A stretch of DNA of 64,000 bases from Paraburkholderia dilworthii. GTDB lineage: Bacteria > Pseudomonadota > Gammaproteobacteria > Burkholderiales > Burkholderiaceae. The position numbers and the translations under genes were made by a program. The notes below the pieces were generated by a model. The model saw only the letters and a program-made list of their open reading frames with translations. It did not search any database and was not told the origin of the DNA. The stretch lies in the NCBI RefSeq assembly GCF_000472525.1, contig NZ_AWZT01000015.1:82220-146219 (forward strand), written 5' to 3'. Below are positions 45,557 to 56,235 of the stretch, piece after piece. How positions within the stretch are numbered: the stretch's first letter is position 1; each line of letters opens with the position of its first letter.

Positions 45557-46492
45557 ATGAAAATTCACGACGCGCCCACCACACGCCGGGCCCTGCCCTT
45601 CGATAAGCTGATTGCCGCGCTCGAAGCCATGTTCAGCAGCGGCTGCGAAGTGCCGCTGCGCCACACGCACCAGATAGACGTCGCGCAACAGGCGCCGGGC
45701 ACCGTGCTGATCATGCCCGCGTGGCAGTCTGGCGGTTTTCTCGGCATCAAAACGGTCAACATCTTCGCCGGCAATGCGAGCCGCGGGCTGCCCGGATTGT
45801 TTTCGACGTACGTGCTGTACGACGCGAACACCGGCGAGCCGCTTGCGCAAATCGACGGCAACGAGATCACCTCGCGCCGCACCGCCGCCGCGTCCGCGCT
45901 CGCCGCCCGCCACCTGGCTCGCGAGGATGCGAGCCGTTTGCTGGTGATCGGCAGCGGCCGCGTTGCGCAGTTGCTGCTGCACGCATATCGCGCCGTACGG
46001 CCGATACGGCAAGTGACGGTATGGAGCCGGCGCGCGCAAACCGCCGAAGCGCTTGCGCAGCAATGGCGCGACGAAGGCTTTGACGCGCTCGCCACCACCG
46101 ACTTGCCGGGCGCGACGGCAAACGCCGATATCGTCACGTGCGCGACGCTCGCCACCGAACCGGTGGTGCGAGGCGAATGGCTACGCGCGGGCACGCATCT
46201 GGATCTGATCGGAGGCTTTATGCCGAGCATGCGCGAAGCCGACGACGCATGCTTCGAAGGCAGCGATCTGTATATCGACACGAGCGAAGCACTGAAGAAA
46301 TCGGGCGATCTGCTCGGGCCGCTGTCGCGCGGCGTGTTCACTGCCGACGACGTCAAAGGCACGCTCGAAGCCCTGTGCCGCGGCGAAGCACCGCGGCGTC
46401 GCGACGCGGCGCAACGCACCGTGTTCAAGTCGGTCGGCTCCGCAATCGAGGACCTCGCCGCCGCGATTCTCGTGCACCGGCAAGCAACCTGA
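45557..46492 (+). CDS. Ornithine cyclodeaminase / mu-crystallin family reductase (second copy)
   Basis: A 311-residue paralogue of the protein encoded at 51-995, sharing long identical blocks such as ITSRRTAAASALAAR and GTHLDLIGGF. NAD-binding motif: LLVIGSGRVAQLL. It begins 7 bp after the molybdoenzyme stop, so the two are co-translated. The family reduces cyclic imines or deaminates ornithine. Together with a self-contained redox enzyme it may process an N-heterocyclic acid (inference). Confidence 0.87.
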   Translation: MKIHDAPTTRRALPFDKLIAALEAMFSSGCEVPLRHTHQIDVAQQAPGTVLIMPAWQSGGFLGIKTVNIFAGNASRGLPGLFSTYVLYDANTGEPLAQIDGNEITSRRTAAASALAARHLAREDASRLLVIGSGRVAQLLLHAYRAVRPIRQVTVWSRRAQTAEALAQQWRDEGFDALATTDLPGATANADIVTCATLATEPVVRGEWLRAGTHLDLIGGFMPSMREADDACFEGSDLYIDTSEALKKSGDLLGPLSRGVFTADDVKGTLEALCRGEAPRRRDAAQRTVFKSVGSAIEDLAAAILVHRQAT

Positions 46493-46533
46493 TCCCACCC
46501 ACGTCACCCTTTCTTCACGCGAAGCGAGACCCC

Positions 46534-48901
<2,368 letters not shown>

Positions 48902-49372
48902 GTGAAAACAGCTAGGGCTTTCTCATGCATCGTCGCCTTGGGTGCGATCCTCGGCGGATGCGACAAGCACGGTTCGCAAAACGTCACTGAGGCATCGGGC
49001 GCATCCGCGAGCCAGTCGCCGGTTCAGTCAGCGCAGGGCGCGAGCGGTACACCCACCGCATCAGGCGCGCAAGTGGCGGGCGCGCTGGGTACCGTCACCA
49101 AGGCACAGTTGCCGGGGGAAGCAGCCGAGACACTGCGGCTGATCAACGCGGGCGGCCCGTTCCCTTTTGGGGACGACGGCGTATTGTTTCGTAACAGTGC
49201 CCTTTTGCTGCCGAAGCATCCGCGCGGTTACTACCACACATACACGGTCCGCACCCCAGGCTCGACGGATCGCGGGCAGCGCCGGATCGTCTGTGGTGGA
49301 CCGCGCAGGCAGACCGGCGACTGCTATTACACCGACGATTACTACGCCAGTTTCAAGCGCATTGCAGGATAA
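48902..49372 (+). CDS. Lipoprotein with an RNase Sa/barnase-type domain, key residues replaced
   Basis: A 156-residue protein starting at GTG 48902 behind a GGGGAG site. Lipobox ILGGC (Cys20), a low-complexity Ala/Ser/Gln linker (about 25-65), then a microbial guanyl-RNase domain: LPGEAAETLRLINAGGPFPF, GYYHTYTV, RGQRRIVCGG, DDYYASFKRI. Aligned by eye with RNase Sa, the catalytic Glu54 position is Thr113 and the catalytic His85 position is Tyr147, while Arg65 is kept as Arg124. The enzyme may be inactive or changed in function. No barstar-like inhibitor gene is adjacent. Confidence 0.75.
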   Translation: MKTARAFSCIVALGAILGGCDKHGSQNVTEASGASASQSPVQSAQGASGTPTASGAQVAGALGTVTKAQLPGEAAETLRLINAGGPFPFGDDGVLFRNSALLLPKHPRGYYHTYTVRTPGSTDRGQRRIVCGGPRRQTGDCYYTDDYYASFKRIAG

Positions 49373-49656
49373 CGAGGGGCTCCGATCCGGGAATGACGTC
49401 CCCTCACCGATCGCTGTCACATACCGTTGGCAACGCGTCACAACAGTCGCAAAAGCCCTGCTTTGTTTCGGCCGTCCGCCCCGTTGGGCCGATGTCGCAA
49501 CTGCAACTGTCTCGGCAATTGCAATTTCGCAGGCGTGTTTCGAAAAGTCAGCCATTCGTTAAAGTTTTCGAATAGCGCTGCCGTATACAAGCCGATACGC
49601 TCATTTCGCCGGTCAACGCATCGGCGAGCCGTTTGAACGCACCTAATCCAGAAAGG

Positions 49657-50028
49657 ATGCTCGATCAAGTGAGAAGAAAAATAGCAAAATATATGACGCT
49701 CTTCGTCGCGGTGTTGATCGGCGAACACGGACTGAGCGGTTTCGCTGATATTGAAAATGGACAGTTGCTTTCTGGCTTGCTAACACTCTCGTTCACTGCA
49801 GTCGTGCTCTGGTTTCTCGTGCGGCGGTATCGCACCATTCGTCGGTATGAGAACGAGACCTACGAATGGTATGTTCGGCAACATCCTGTCTGGAACGGTA
49901 ACAAGCCATCCTGTGCGAGCTGCGGCGCGAACTTCTTGCAGACACGTCGTTTGATGCGATACACATACACTCGCGAGCATTTCTGCGGTGCATGCGGAAC
50001 AGGCCTTTATTATTCGGACGAGCGCTAA
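49657..50028 (+). CDS. Membrane protein with a C-terminal zinc ribbon
   Basis: About 123 residues with two hydrophobic helices (FVAVLIGEHGL region and LLTLSFTAVVLWFLV) followed by a basic segment and a zinc ribbon: CASCGANF and, after 20 residues, CGACGTG (four Cys). The start is uncertain: ATG at 49657, next to AGAAAGG, is used here; a TTG at 49633 is also in frame. Function unknown. Confidence 0.55.
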   Translation: MLDQVRRKIAKYMTLFVAVLIGEHGLSGFADIENGQLLSGLLTLSFTAVVLWFLVRRYRTIRRYENETYEWYVRQHPVWNGNKPSCASCGANFLQTRRLMRYTYTREHFCGACGTGLYYSDER

Positions 50029-50118
50029 AGGTGTTCAGCCCTTGTCCGGGTTGCGGATACCGAGCGCGTGACGCCAACTGACTGCGGTTTGCCCGAGGAC
50101 AGCGCCCCAAGGAGCAGC

Positions 50119-50763
50119 TCAGTCCTGGACATTTTCGTTGCAATCTTCCCAGTACTCCAGCGGATCCTCGTGCAGTGGATAGCGCAATCTGAGCCACGCT
50201 AACAGCCTCGCCCAATCTGGATGGCTGCTTGCAGTTCGAGCCGACCATGTCGACGATCTCTCGAGAATTTGACCGGTCGCGCGATCACGGACGAGCAAAC
50301 TGCCTAGTCCGCTTGAGCTGTTCGCCTGTGGCTCAACAAGGTAGCGTGGGAGAATCCTGAGTTCGGCATCCGTGGCCCACCCGTATAAGGCGCGGACCAC
50401 GCCGGACGGATCTCGCAGTTCTATGGGGCCGTTCTCAGGGCGAACGGCGGTCCATCCTTCTGGAAACTCCGCGACAACCTCGTTTTGACCCTCCCTTACC
50501 CACTTCACGCGCCAAGCCCGCGCCATCGCCTCGCGCATGCGAGAAAGCGACTCGTAGCCGGCCGGCAGCTCGATCGACATCGGAAGAGTAATGAGGTTGT
50601 CTTTCCACAGTGTGGCTTCGTCGTCGACGCGCGCGACCACGTCGCGTATCCCTGCTTCGAATGGGTTCTCCGGTCGGCTGGATACTCTCGCCTTTCCGGC
50701 GGGCAGACCCTCGAAAAGGCGCTCAGCATCATGGCGGGTGAGTTTTGTCTTTCCTTTCTTCAT
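50119..50763 (-). CDS. Cytoplasmic protein of unknown function
   Basis: A 214-residue soluble protein with a good AGAGGAA site before its ATG. It has no signal peptide or membrane segment. The C-terminus is Trp-rich (HPDWARLLAWLRLRYPLHEDPLEYWED). Coding potential is good, but no motif is recognised. It is convergent with the zinc-ribbon gene. Confidence 0.55.
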   Translation of the reverse strand: MKKGKTKLTRHDAERLFEGLPAGKARVSSRPENPFEAGIRDVVARVDDEATLWKDNLITLPMSIELPAGYESLSRMREAMARAWRVKWVREGQNEVVAEFPEGWTAVRPENGPIELRDPSGVVRALYGWATDAELRILPRYLVEPQANSSSGLGSLLVRDRATGQILERSSTWSARTASSHPDWARLLAWLRLRYPLHEDPLEYWEDCNENVQD

Positions 50764-51214
50764 TGGTTCCTCTGCAGCAAAATCTCGCTAACGCTCTGCC
50801 CCGATGACTGACATCGAGTGCCACTTCCTCTCACGCTCGTTTGAAGGTGTTAAGCATTCTATTGTGCGCTATTCGCTTGCTCCCGGCTTGCACGGCGATA
50901 CCACGGCTCGCGCTGCCGTGCGTTTCGCCGGTGTCGGATGGATCGATCCACGCCAAGGGCAGGACGATGCGCGAACGAGCAATGACCGACTTCCTGCAAA
51001 CTCCCTTTTTATGACCGACAGCGATTATCGTATGGATTGAAACGGCAGAAATGCGCCAATGAGCTCTCGCACACGTTAAGAGGAAGCCGCGGAGTGGTCC
51101 GAGGCACTCGAATTCGGAGGCTAAGGCCATTCATGGTCCGGCATCCTCAACATTGCAGGCGATTTTTGAATGCCTTTATTTGAGTGCCGGGTTTAACCCG
51201 CCCCGGGACCTGTC
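50764..51214. other. Gene-free stretch
   Basis: About 450 bp between two minus-strand genes. Open frames on both strands lack composition or starts typical of genes. GGGTTTAACCC at 51187-51197 is a small perfect palindrome near the end of the argE-like gene, too weak to call a terminator. Confidence 0.4.
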
Positions 51215-52378
51215 TCAACAAGCGGCCGAAAGGTAATCAGCCAAACGAGCCACCATTGCATCGCAATCGCTCAATTGCTCGCTCGTGAGAAATTCATCCG
51301 GCTTATGCCCCTGGTCCATACTGCCTGGTCCGCAGACCACGGTGGGAATGCCCGCCTGCTCGAAGAGGCCGCCCTCGGTGCCGAAGGCTACCGTGCCGAA
51401 CCGGTTCGACCCGCTCAGCAAGCTTAGAAGCCGCGCCGCTTCGCCGTCGGGCGACGTAGCCAGTCCCGGATAAGCGGATAGCGACTGAAAACGGATGTCG
51501 GCGTCGGACTTCACGGCGCGCATCTTCGGCAGCAGCTCGGCTTGCGCATACGTTTGCAACTCGTTGGCTACATGGCCGGCGTCGAAACCCGGCAGCGCCC
51601 GCACTTCGAAATCGAACTCGCATTCTGCGGGCACGATGTTCAGCGCACGGCCGCCCCTGATCACCCCCGTCTGCACGGTCGAGAACGGCGGATCGAACCG
51701 CTCGTCGCGATGCTCGGGCTGCGCCAGTTGTTCGCCGATCTGTTCCAGACGGCTGATCATCCGCGCCGCGTACTGAATCGCGTTGACGCCGTACGGCGCA
51801 TAAGCCGAATGGCAAGGCGCACCCTTGACCTGACAGCGCATCGCCAGTTTGCCCTTGTGCCCGAGCACGGGCTTGAGTTCGGTGGGCTCGCCGATCAGAC
51901 ATAGCACCGGCTTGTGCGGACGCCGTTCCAGTTCAGCGAGCATGGGCCGCACGCCGAGGCACCCGACTTCCTCGTCGTATGAAAAGGCGAGATGCACCGG
52001 GAGCTTCAAATCGCGTTCGACGAAGCTCGGCACCGCCGCCAGCACCGATGCGATGAAGCCCTTCATGTCCGCGGTACCGCGGCCATACAGCCGCCCGTCG
52101 CGTTCGGTGAGACGAAATGCGTCGACGCTCCACGCCTGGCCTTCGACCGGTACCACATCAGTATGGCCGGACAGGACGATGCCGCTTCGCTCGCGCGGAC
52201 CTATGCTCGCAAACAGATTGGCCTTGGTGCGCTCGGCGTTGTAGAACAGTTCGCTCTTCACACCGAGTTCATCGAGGTAATGCCGAATGAACCCGATCAT
52301 GTCCAGATTCGATTCGCGGCTGACCGTGGCAAAGCCGATCAGCTTTGCGAGCAGCGCGCGGCTGGATCTGTCATTCAT
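51215..52378 (-). CDS. argE: Acetylornithine deacetylase-type M20 peptidase
   Basis: A 387-residue M20 metallohydrolase. Metal-site motifs are visible: LSGHTDVVPV (His, Asp), YGRGTADMKGF (Asp), FSYDEEVGCLG (Glu pair) and a late CGPGSMDQGHKPDEF (His). The ATG at 52378 overlaps the DUF1028 stop by 8 bp. The family removes acyl groups from amino acids. In this operon, with RidA and DUF1028, it more likely releases an amine from an amide intermediate than serves arginine synthesis (inference). Confidence 0.82.
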   Translation of the reverse strand: MNDRSSRALLAKLIGFATVSRESNLDMIGFIRHYLDELGVKSELFYNAERTKANLFASIGPRERSGIVLSGHTDVVPVEGQAWSVDAFRLTERDGRLYGRGTADMKGFIASVLAAVPSFVERDLKLPVHLAFSYDEEVGCLGVRPMLAELERRPHKPVLCLIGEPTELKPVLGHKGKLAMRCQVKGAPCHSAYAPYGVNAIQYAARMISRLEQIGEQLAQPEHRDERFDPPFSTVQTGVIRGGRALNIVPAECEFDFEVRALPGFDAGHVANELQTYAQAELLPKMRAVKSDADIRFQSLSAYPGLATSPDGEAARLLSLLSGSNRFGTVAFGTEGGLFEQAGIPTVVCGPGSMDQGHKPDEFLTSEQLSDCDAMVARLADYLSAAC

Positions 52379-53048
52379 TACCTGGCACTCCATAGCTGGG
52401 CGCGGCGGTCGGATTCAACGCCCGGGTCAGGTAATCCTGCATCTGCGGCCGATACGCGCGCCACAAACCATCGAGCCGGCCGATGGGATCGTCGTCAGCC
52501 CAATCGACCCGTAAATCGACCATCGGCCAGCTCACGTCGCCCACAACCTTGAGCGCCGCCGAGTGCACGGGCCCAGCCTCGCCGCCGGCGGCCATCGCCG
52601 CATGCATGGCCGCGAGCAGCCGATCGGCAAGCGTGCCCGCAGCCTGCTCGAATGCGCGAACCATCGCCTCGATCACGTCGACGCTGGCGAGCATGTTGCC
52701 CGCCGCGACGCATTGCATGCCGGCGACGGCGTGATAGGTGCCCAATGCTTGCTTGCCGCTGAAGAACGCCGTGCGGCCCTGGCTATCGACCACCGTCACC
52801 TGCCGATATTCGCTCCACTCGCTCGCGCCCAGTGCGCGGTCCAATGCGGCGGCGGGATCGAATTGCCCGCTCTCCAGAAGATCGAGAACCCGCGGGCCGA
52901 GTGCGGGCAGGGTCACATTCTGCGTCGCGACTGCGCCGACGCCTGTGCGCACCCACGGGCATCGGGCGCCCACTGCGATGCTGGAAGAACTGATCGCGAT
53001 ACCCAGCTGCCCGGATTGCGGGCAACGTCCGGCAATAGAGAATGTCAT
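52371..53048 (-). CDS. DUF1028 family protein
   Basis: A 225-residue protein that begins TFSIAGRCPQSGQLGIAISSSSIAVGARCPW and has WVRTGVGAVATQNVTLPALG, the layout of DUF1028, an Ntn-hydrolase-like family of unclear function often found in amino-acid and amide catabolic clusters. The ATG at 53048 is preferred over one at 53084 because the domain starts directly after it. It is 10 bp downstream of the RidA gene. Confidence 0.8.
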   Translation of the reverse strand: MTFSIAGRCPQSGQLGIAISSSSIAVGARCPWVRTGVGAVATQNVTLPALGPRVLDLLESGQFDPAAALDRALGASEWSEYRQVTVVDSQGRTAFFSGKQALGTYHAVAGMQCVAAGNMLASVDVIEAMVRAFEQAAGTLADRLLAAMHAAMAAGGEAGPVHSAALKVVGDVSWPMVDLRVDWADDDPIGRLDGLWRAYRPQMQDYLTRALNPTAAPSYGVPGNE

Positions 53049-53058
53049 GTCCCTCTCC

Positions 53059-53496
53059 TCAGGCTTGTGGCCGCGTCCATCCATCCGGAATGACAGCGAT
53101 AACGTCGATTTCCATCAGCCATTGCGGCTGACCCAATGCGACCACCACAAGGCCGGTGGAAATCGGAAACACGCCTTTTAGCCACTTTCCGACTTCCTGA
53201 TAAACGGGCTCGCGATAACGGATGTCGGTCAGATACGTCGTTGTCTTGACGACGTGAGACAAATCGCTGCCAGCCTCCTCGAGCAATTGCTTGAGGTTCT
53301 TCATCGCCTGCTCCGCCTGGGCGCGAGGATCGCCGAGGCCGACCAGACGGCCTTCGAAATCCGTACCCACCTGACCGCGGACATAGACCGTGTTGCCGGC
53401 GCGCACGGCCTGGCAAAGGTCGTTGTCGAGCGTCTGGTTCGGATACGTATCCTTCGTGTTGAACATGCGGATACGAGTATGCGTGGGTTGGCTCAT
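53059..53496 (-). CDS. RidA family enamine/imine deaminase
   Basis: A 145-residue RidA/YjgF protein with core strands GNTVYVRGQVGTDFEGRLVG, the helix AQAEQAMKNLKQLLEEAGSDL and TTYLTDIRYREPVYQEVGKW. The family hydrolyses reactive enamines and imines. It lies 55 bp after the flavin monooxygenase gene, which would be expected to generate imines from amine substrates (inference). Confidence 0.85.
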   Translation of the reverse strand: MSQPTHTRIRMFNTKDTYPNQTLDNDLCQAVRAGNTVYVRGQVGTDFEGRLVGLGDPRAQAEQAMKNLKQLLEEAGSDLSHVVKTTTYLTDIRYREPVYQEVGKWLKGVFPISTGLVVVALGQPQWLMEIDVIAVIPDGWTRPQA

Positions 53497-53551
53497 CAGT
53501 GCACCTTTTAATACGGGGAGAAGTAGCTCGCGGATCGAGGAGACGCGTGAA

Positions 53552-54919
53552 TCAGTTCACGCCCATTTCGCTGACTTTGTGAACCCTTGAACCGGCAGAC
53601 ACGCCGTCGGCGCTTTCAGTACCTGCTGTGCTTTCGTCGCGACGGCTCGCTGCGTCGCGTTGCGATTCATCGTAATACGCCAGATATTTGCGTCGCGTGG
53701 CGATGTGATCGGCGACGTGCTTCGCGTCGTGCCACACGCCCCAGACAAACGCAGAGCCGCGACGCGACAACCAGGGCAGTCCGAGAAAATAAATGCCCGG
53801 CTCCTTCGATACGCCGCGCTGATGCGCAGGCTTACCCTTTTCGTCGAACGCGTTTACGTTCAACCAGCTGAAGTCGACTGCATAGCCTGTCGCCCAGACA
53901 ATCGAGGTCACGCCGGCTTTCGCCAGATCGAGATCGTGCAGCGGATGCGTGACGCACTCGGGATCGGCGGGAATGATCCGTGCTTCGGGCTCTCGCGGAA
54001 GGTCGAGACCGTTGCGCTCGGCATACGCGTCGGCAGCGTCCAGCAGCGACAGATAGTTCTCGTCACCGCGCGCGATATTCGCCGCGAGATCGTCTTCAAA
54101 GACCGCCACGCCATTGTCGAAAGACTTCGTAAGACCCACCAGCGTGATGCCCTGATGGGCGAGACGCCTGAAGTCCACCGTGTACCCGCCGCGCGAGCCG
54201 CTTACCGCAATCGTGACGTGCTCCCTGCCTGGCTTCATGACCTCGGCGTCCCATTCGCCGAGCACTCCGAGCCACCAGCAAAAATCGCGGCCGCGATAAG
54301 CGCGCGGCGGACGATCATGTGCGCCGACCGACAGATAAACGTGCCTGCCCGCACGTTGCAACTCATCCGCGATCTGCACGCCGGAAGATCCCGCGCCCAC
54401 CACCAGCACGCCTCCTTCGGGCAATTGCGCCGGATTGCGATAGTCAGCGGAATGAATCTGGGTGAGACGCGTGTCTTGCGGCGCAATCGGCGGGATCACT
54501 GGCCGCTGGAACGGCCCCGTCGCGACCACCACGCGATTGGCCTCGATCGTGCCCTCCGACGTTTCGACCGTGAAGCCGGGTCGCCCCACATTGCGCACGA
54601 CGTGCTTCACCTCCACTCCGGTACGGATCGGCGCGTCGAACTTCTCGGCATACGCGACGAAATAATCCGCGACCTGCTCCTTCGGCGCAAACGCGTCCGG
54701 GTGCACGTCCGCGAACTCGAGGTTGGGAAAACGGTCGTGCCATGCGGGACCGTTCGCAACCAGGGAATCCCACCGCCCGGTGCGCCAGCGCTCGGCGATG
54801 CGGGCGCGCTCGAGCACGAGGTGCGGCACGCCGAGTCTCGTCAAGTGTTCGCTCATTGCGACGCCGGCCTGGCCGGCGCCGACCACCAGCGTATCGATTG
54901 ACGTTGTTTCCACTGTCAT
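53552..54919 (-). CDS. Flavin-containing monooxygenase (CzcO/FMO-like)
   Basis: A 455-residue NAD(P)/FAD flavoprotein with two Rossmann motifs: FAD site VVGAGQAGVAMSEHL at the N-terminus and NADPH site VLVVGAGSSGVQIADEL in the middle, separated by the FMO-type region ATGPFQRP. A late WATGYAVDFSWLN (ATG motif) is also typical. Related enzymes N- or S-oxygenate small amines or perform Baeyer-Villiger oxidations. It is the first gene of the leftward operon, facing the LysR gene. Confidence 0.87.
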   Translation of the reverse strand: MTVETTSIDTLVVGAGQAGVAMSEHLTRLGVPHLVLERARIAERWRTGRWDSLVANGPAWHDRFPNLEFADVHPDAFAPKEQVADYFVAYAEKFDAPIRTGVEVKHVVRNVGRPGFTVETSEGTIEANRVVVATGPFQRPVIPPIAPQDTRLTQIHSADYRNPAQLPEGGVLVVGAGSSGVQIADELQRAGRHVYLSVGAHDRPPRAYRGRDFCWWLGVLGEWDAEVMKPGREHVTIAVSGSRGGYTVDFRRLAHQGITLVGLTKSFDNGVAVFEDDLAANIARGDENYLSLLDAADAYAERNGLDLPREPEARIIPADPECVTHPLHDLDLAKAGVTSIVWATGYAVDFSWLNVNAFDEKGKPAHQRGVSKEPGIYFLGLPWLSRRGSAFVWGVWHDAKHVADHIATRRKYLAYYDESQRDAASRRDESTAGTESADGVSAGSRVHKVSEMGVN

Positions 54920-55050
54920 GACTGTGTCCTTCAGAAGAGGCGGATATGGCGATCCGTGCTTGCAGATGGCGTGTGCCGCCCGGCCGTTCGTGTTCCGTCA
55001 AAATCTACCCGCCCGCTCCGAATCCGAAAAACATATTAAAAAAATGCAGC

Positions 55051-55069
55051 GCATGGGTTTTTCCTATGC
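55051..55069. promoter_or_regulatory. Putative LysR box 1 between the FMO and LysR genes
   Basis: GCATGGGTTTTTCCTATGC is a near-perfect dyad with the classical T-N11-A spacing (GCAT-N11-ATGC). Its reverse complement matches the site at 56095-56113 in 15 of 19 positions. It lies 61 bp before the LysR start. Confidence 0.55.
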
Positions 55070-55079
55070 AATGCTTTTT

Positions 55080-55099
55080 GACCGCTTCAGAATGCGGTC
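55080..55099. promoter_or_regulatory. GACCGC/GCGGTC inverted repeat upstream of LysR
   Basis: Perfect 6-bp arms with an 8-bp centre, 31 bp before the LysR start codon. It may be an autoregulatory site or an mRNA-leader hairpin. Confidence 0.35.
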
Positions 55100-55129
55100 A
55101 ATCGAAGACCTTGACGGGGAGCATGGTCG

Positions 55130-56056
55130 ATGGAAAGTCACCCGTTGCGCTACTCACTGCGCCAGTTGCGCTATTTCGTCGTCACGGCGGAAGCGCTGTC
55201 TTTCACGGCGGCGGCGAAGCGTCTGCATATCTCGCAGCCGTCCATCTCGACGGCGCTTGCGGATCTGGAATTGTCGTTCGGCGTGCAACTCTTCATACGA
55301 CATCACGCGAGCGGTCTTTCGCTCACGCAAGCCGGACGCGATCTGCTCGGGCAAGCGCGCAATCTCCTGAAGATCGCGGAGGAGTTGCAAACCACCGCGA
55401 AGGAAATGGACAGCGGCATGACAGGCGCGATCGCACTCGGCTGTCTCGTCTCGCTCGCACCGCCGCTCATGCCGCGGTTGATCAGCCGCTTCACCGGCGA
55501 GCACGCAGGCATTTCGTTTCGCACAGTCGAGGCACATCAGGACGGCCTTTTGCGCGGCCTGCACGACGGCTCGCTCGATATCGCCCTCACCTACAGTCTC
55601 GATCTGACTGAGGACATCGCCTTCACGCCGCTGCTCTCACTGCCGCCTTACGCGATCCTGCCGCGCACGCATCGGCTCGCCCGCGCGCGCAAGGTATCGC
55701 TCGCGGATCTGTTACCCGAGCCTTATGTCATGCTCGACCTGCCGCACAGCCGCGAGTATTTCGCCGCGCTCTTCGATGCGGTGGGCAGCCGGCCTGTGCC
55801 CGCGTTTCGTTCGTCGCAGCCGGAGGTGGTGCGCGGCATGGTGGCCAACGGTCTCGGCTATAGCCTGCTCAACTTTCCGCTCAAGTCCAATCGCACGGTG
55901 GATGGCGAAGAGTTCGTCATTAAACGCTTCAAAGACAACGTCAACGCAACGATGCTAGGCATCGCGCAATCACGCACGATGAAGCCCCGCCAGGTCGTGC
56001 ATCGCTTTGCGTCGTTCTGCGAGAACTACATCCGGCGACTGCACATCGACGCGTGA
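55130..56056 (+). CDS. LysR-family regulator of the Rieske/FMO regulon
   Basis: A 308-residue LysR protein with helix-turn-helix LSFTAAAKRLHISQPSISTALADLE and a full effector domain. GGGGAG lies 8 bp before the ATG. It is divergent from the FMO-RidA-DUF1028-ArgE genes and co-directional with the Rieske oxygenase and ABC genes. Matching boxes at 55051 and 56095 suggest that it controls both sides. Confidence 0.9.
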   Translation: MESHPLRYSLRQLRYFVVTAEALSFTAAAKRLHISQPSISTALADLELSFGVQLFIRHHASGLSLTQAGRDLLGQARNLLKIAEELQTTAKEMDSGMTGAIALGCLVSLAPPLMPRLISRFTGEHAGISFRTVEAHQDGLLRGLHDGSLDIALTYSLDLTEDIAFTPLLSLPPYAILPRTHRLARARKVSLADLLPEPYVMLDLPHSREYFAALFDAVGSRPVPAFRSSQPEVVRGMVANGLGYSLLNFPLKSNRTVDGEEFVIKRFKDNVNATMLGIAQSRTMKPRQVVHRFASFCENYIRRLHIDA

Positions 56057-56094
56057 TTCACCGTGTCAATCGTCTGCTTCAGATTGCGTTGGCT

Positions 56095-56113
56095 GCATAG
56101 AAAAAAGCTTTGC
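56095..56113 (+). promoter_or_regulatory. Putative LysR box 2 upstream of the Rieske oxygenase gene
   Basis: GCATAGAAAAAAGCTTTGC follows the GCAT-N11-(A/T)TGC pattern and matches the reverse complement of box 1 in 15 of 19 positions. It lies 122 bp before the oxygenase start, in an AT-rich promoter-like region. Confidence 0.5.
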
Positions 56114-56235
56114 TTTGTATCTGAAAACAATATTTTGGCTTGCAAATTGGCTTGTTAGATTGGTGTCCATGTTGAGCGCTGTGCCGCGACGCTTCACGCC
56201 GGCTCGCTCTTACCGTCACGAATCGAGGGGGACGC

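Noticed and set aside
50804..51130. Open frames on both strands between the unknown gene and the argE-like gene
   Set aside because: No ribosome binding site or family resemblance, and composition unlike the neighbouring genes.
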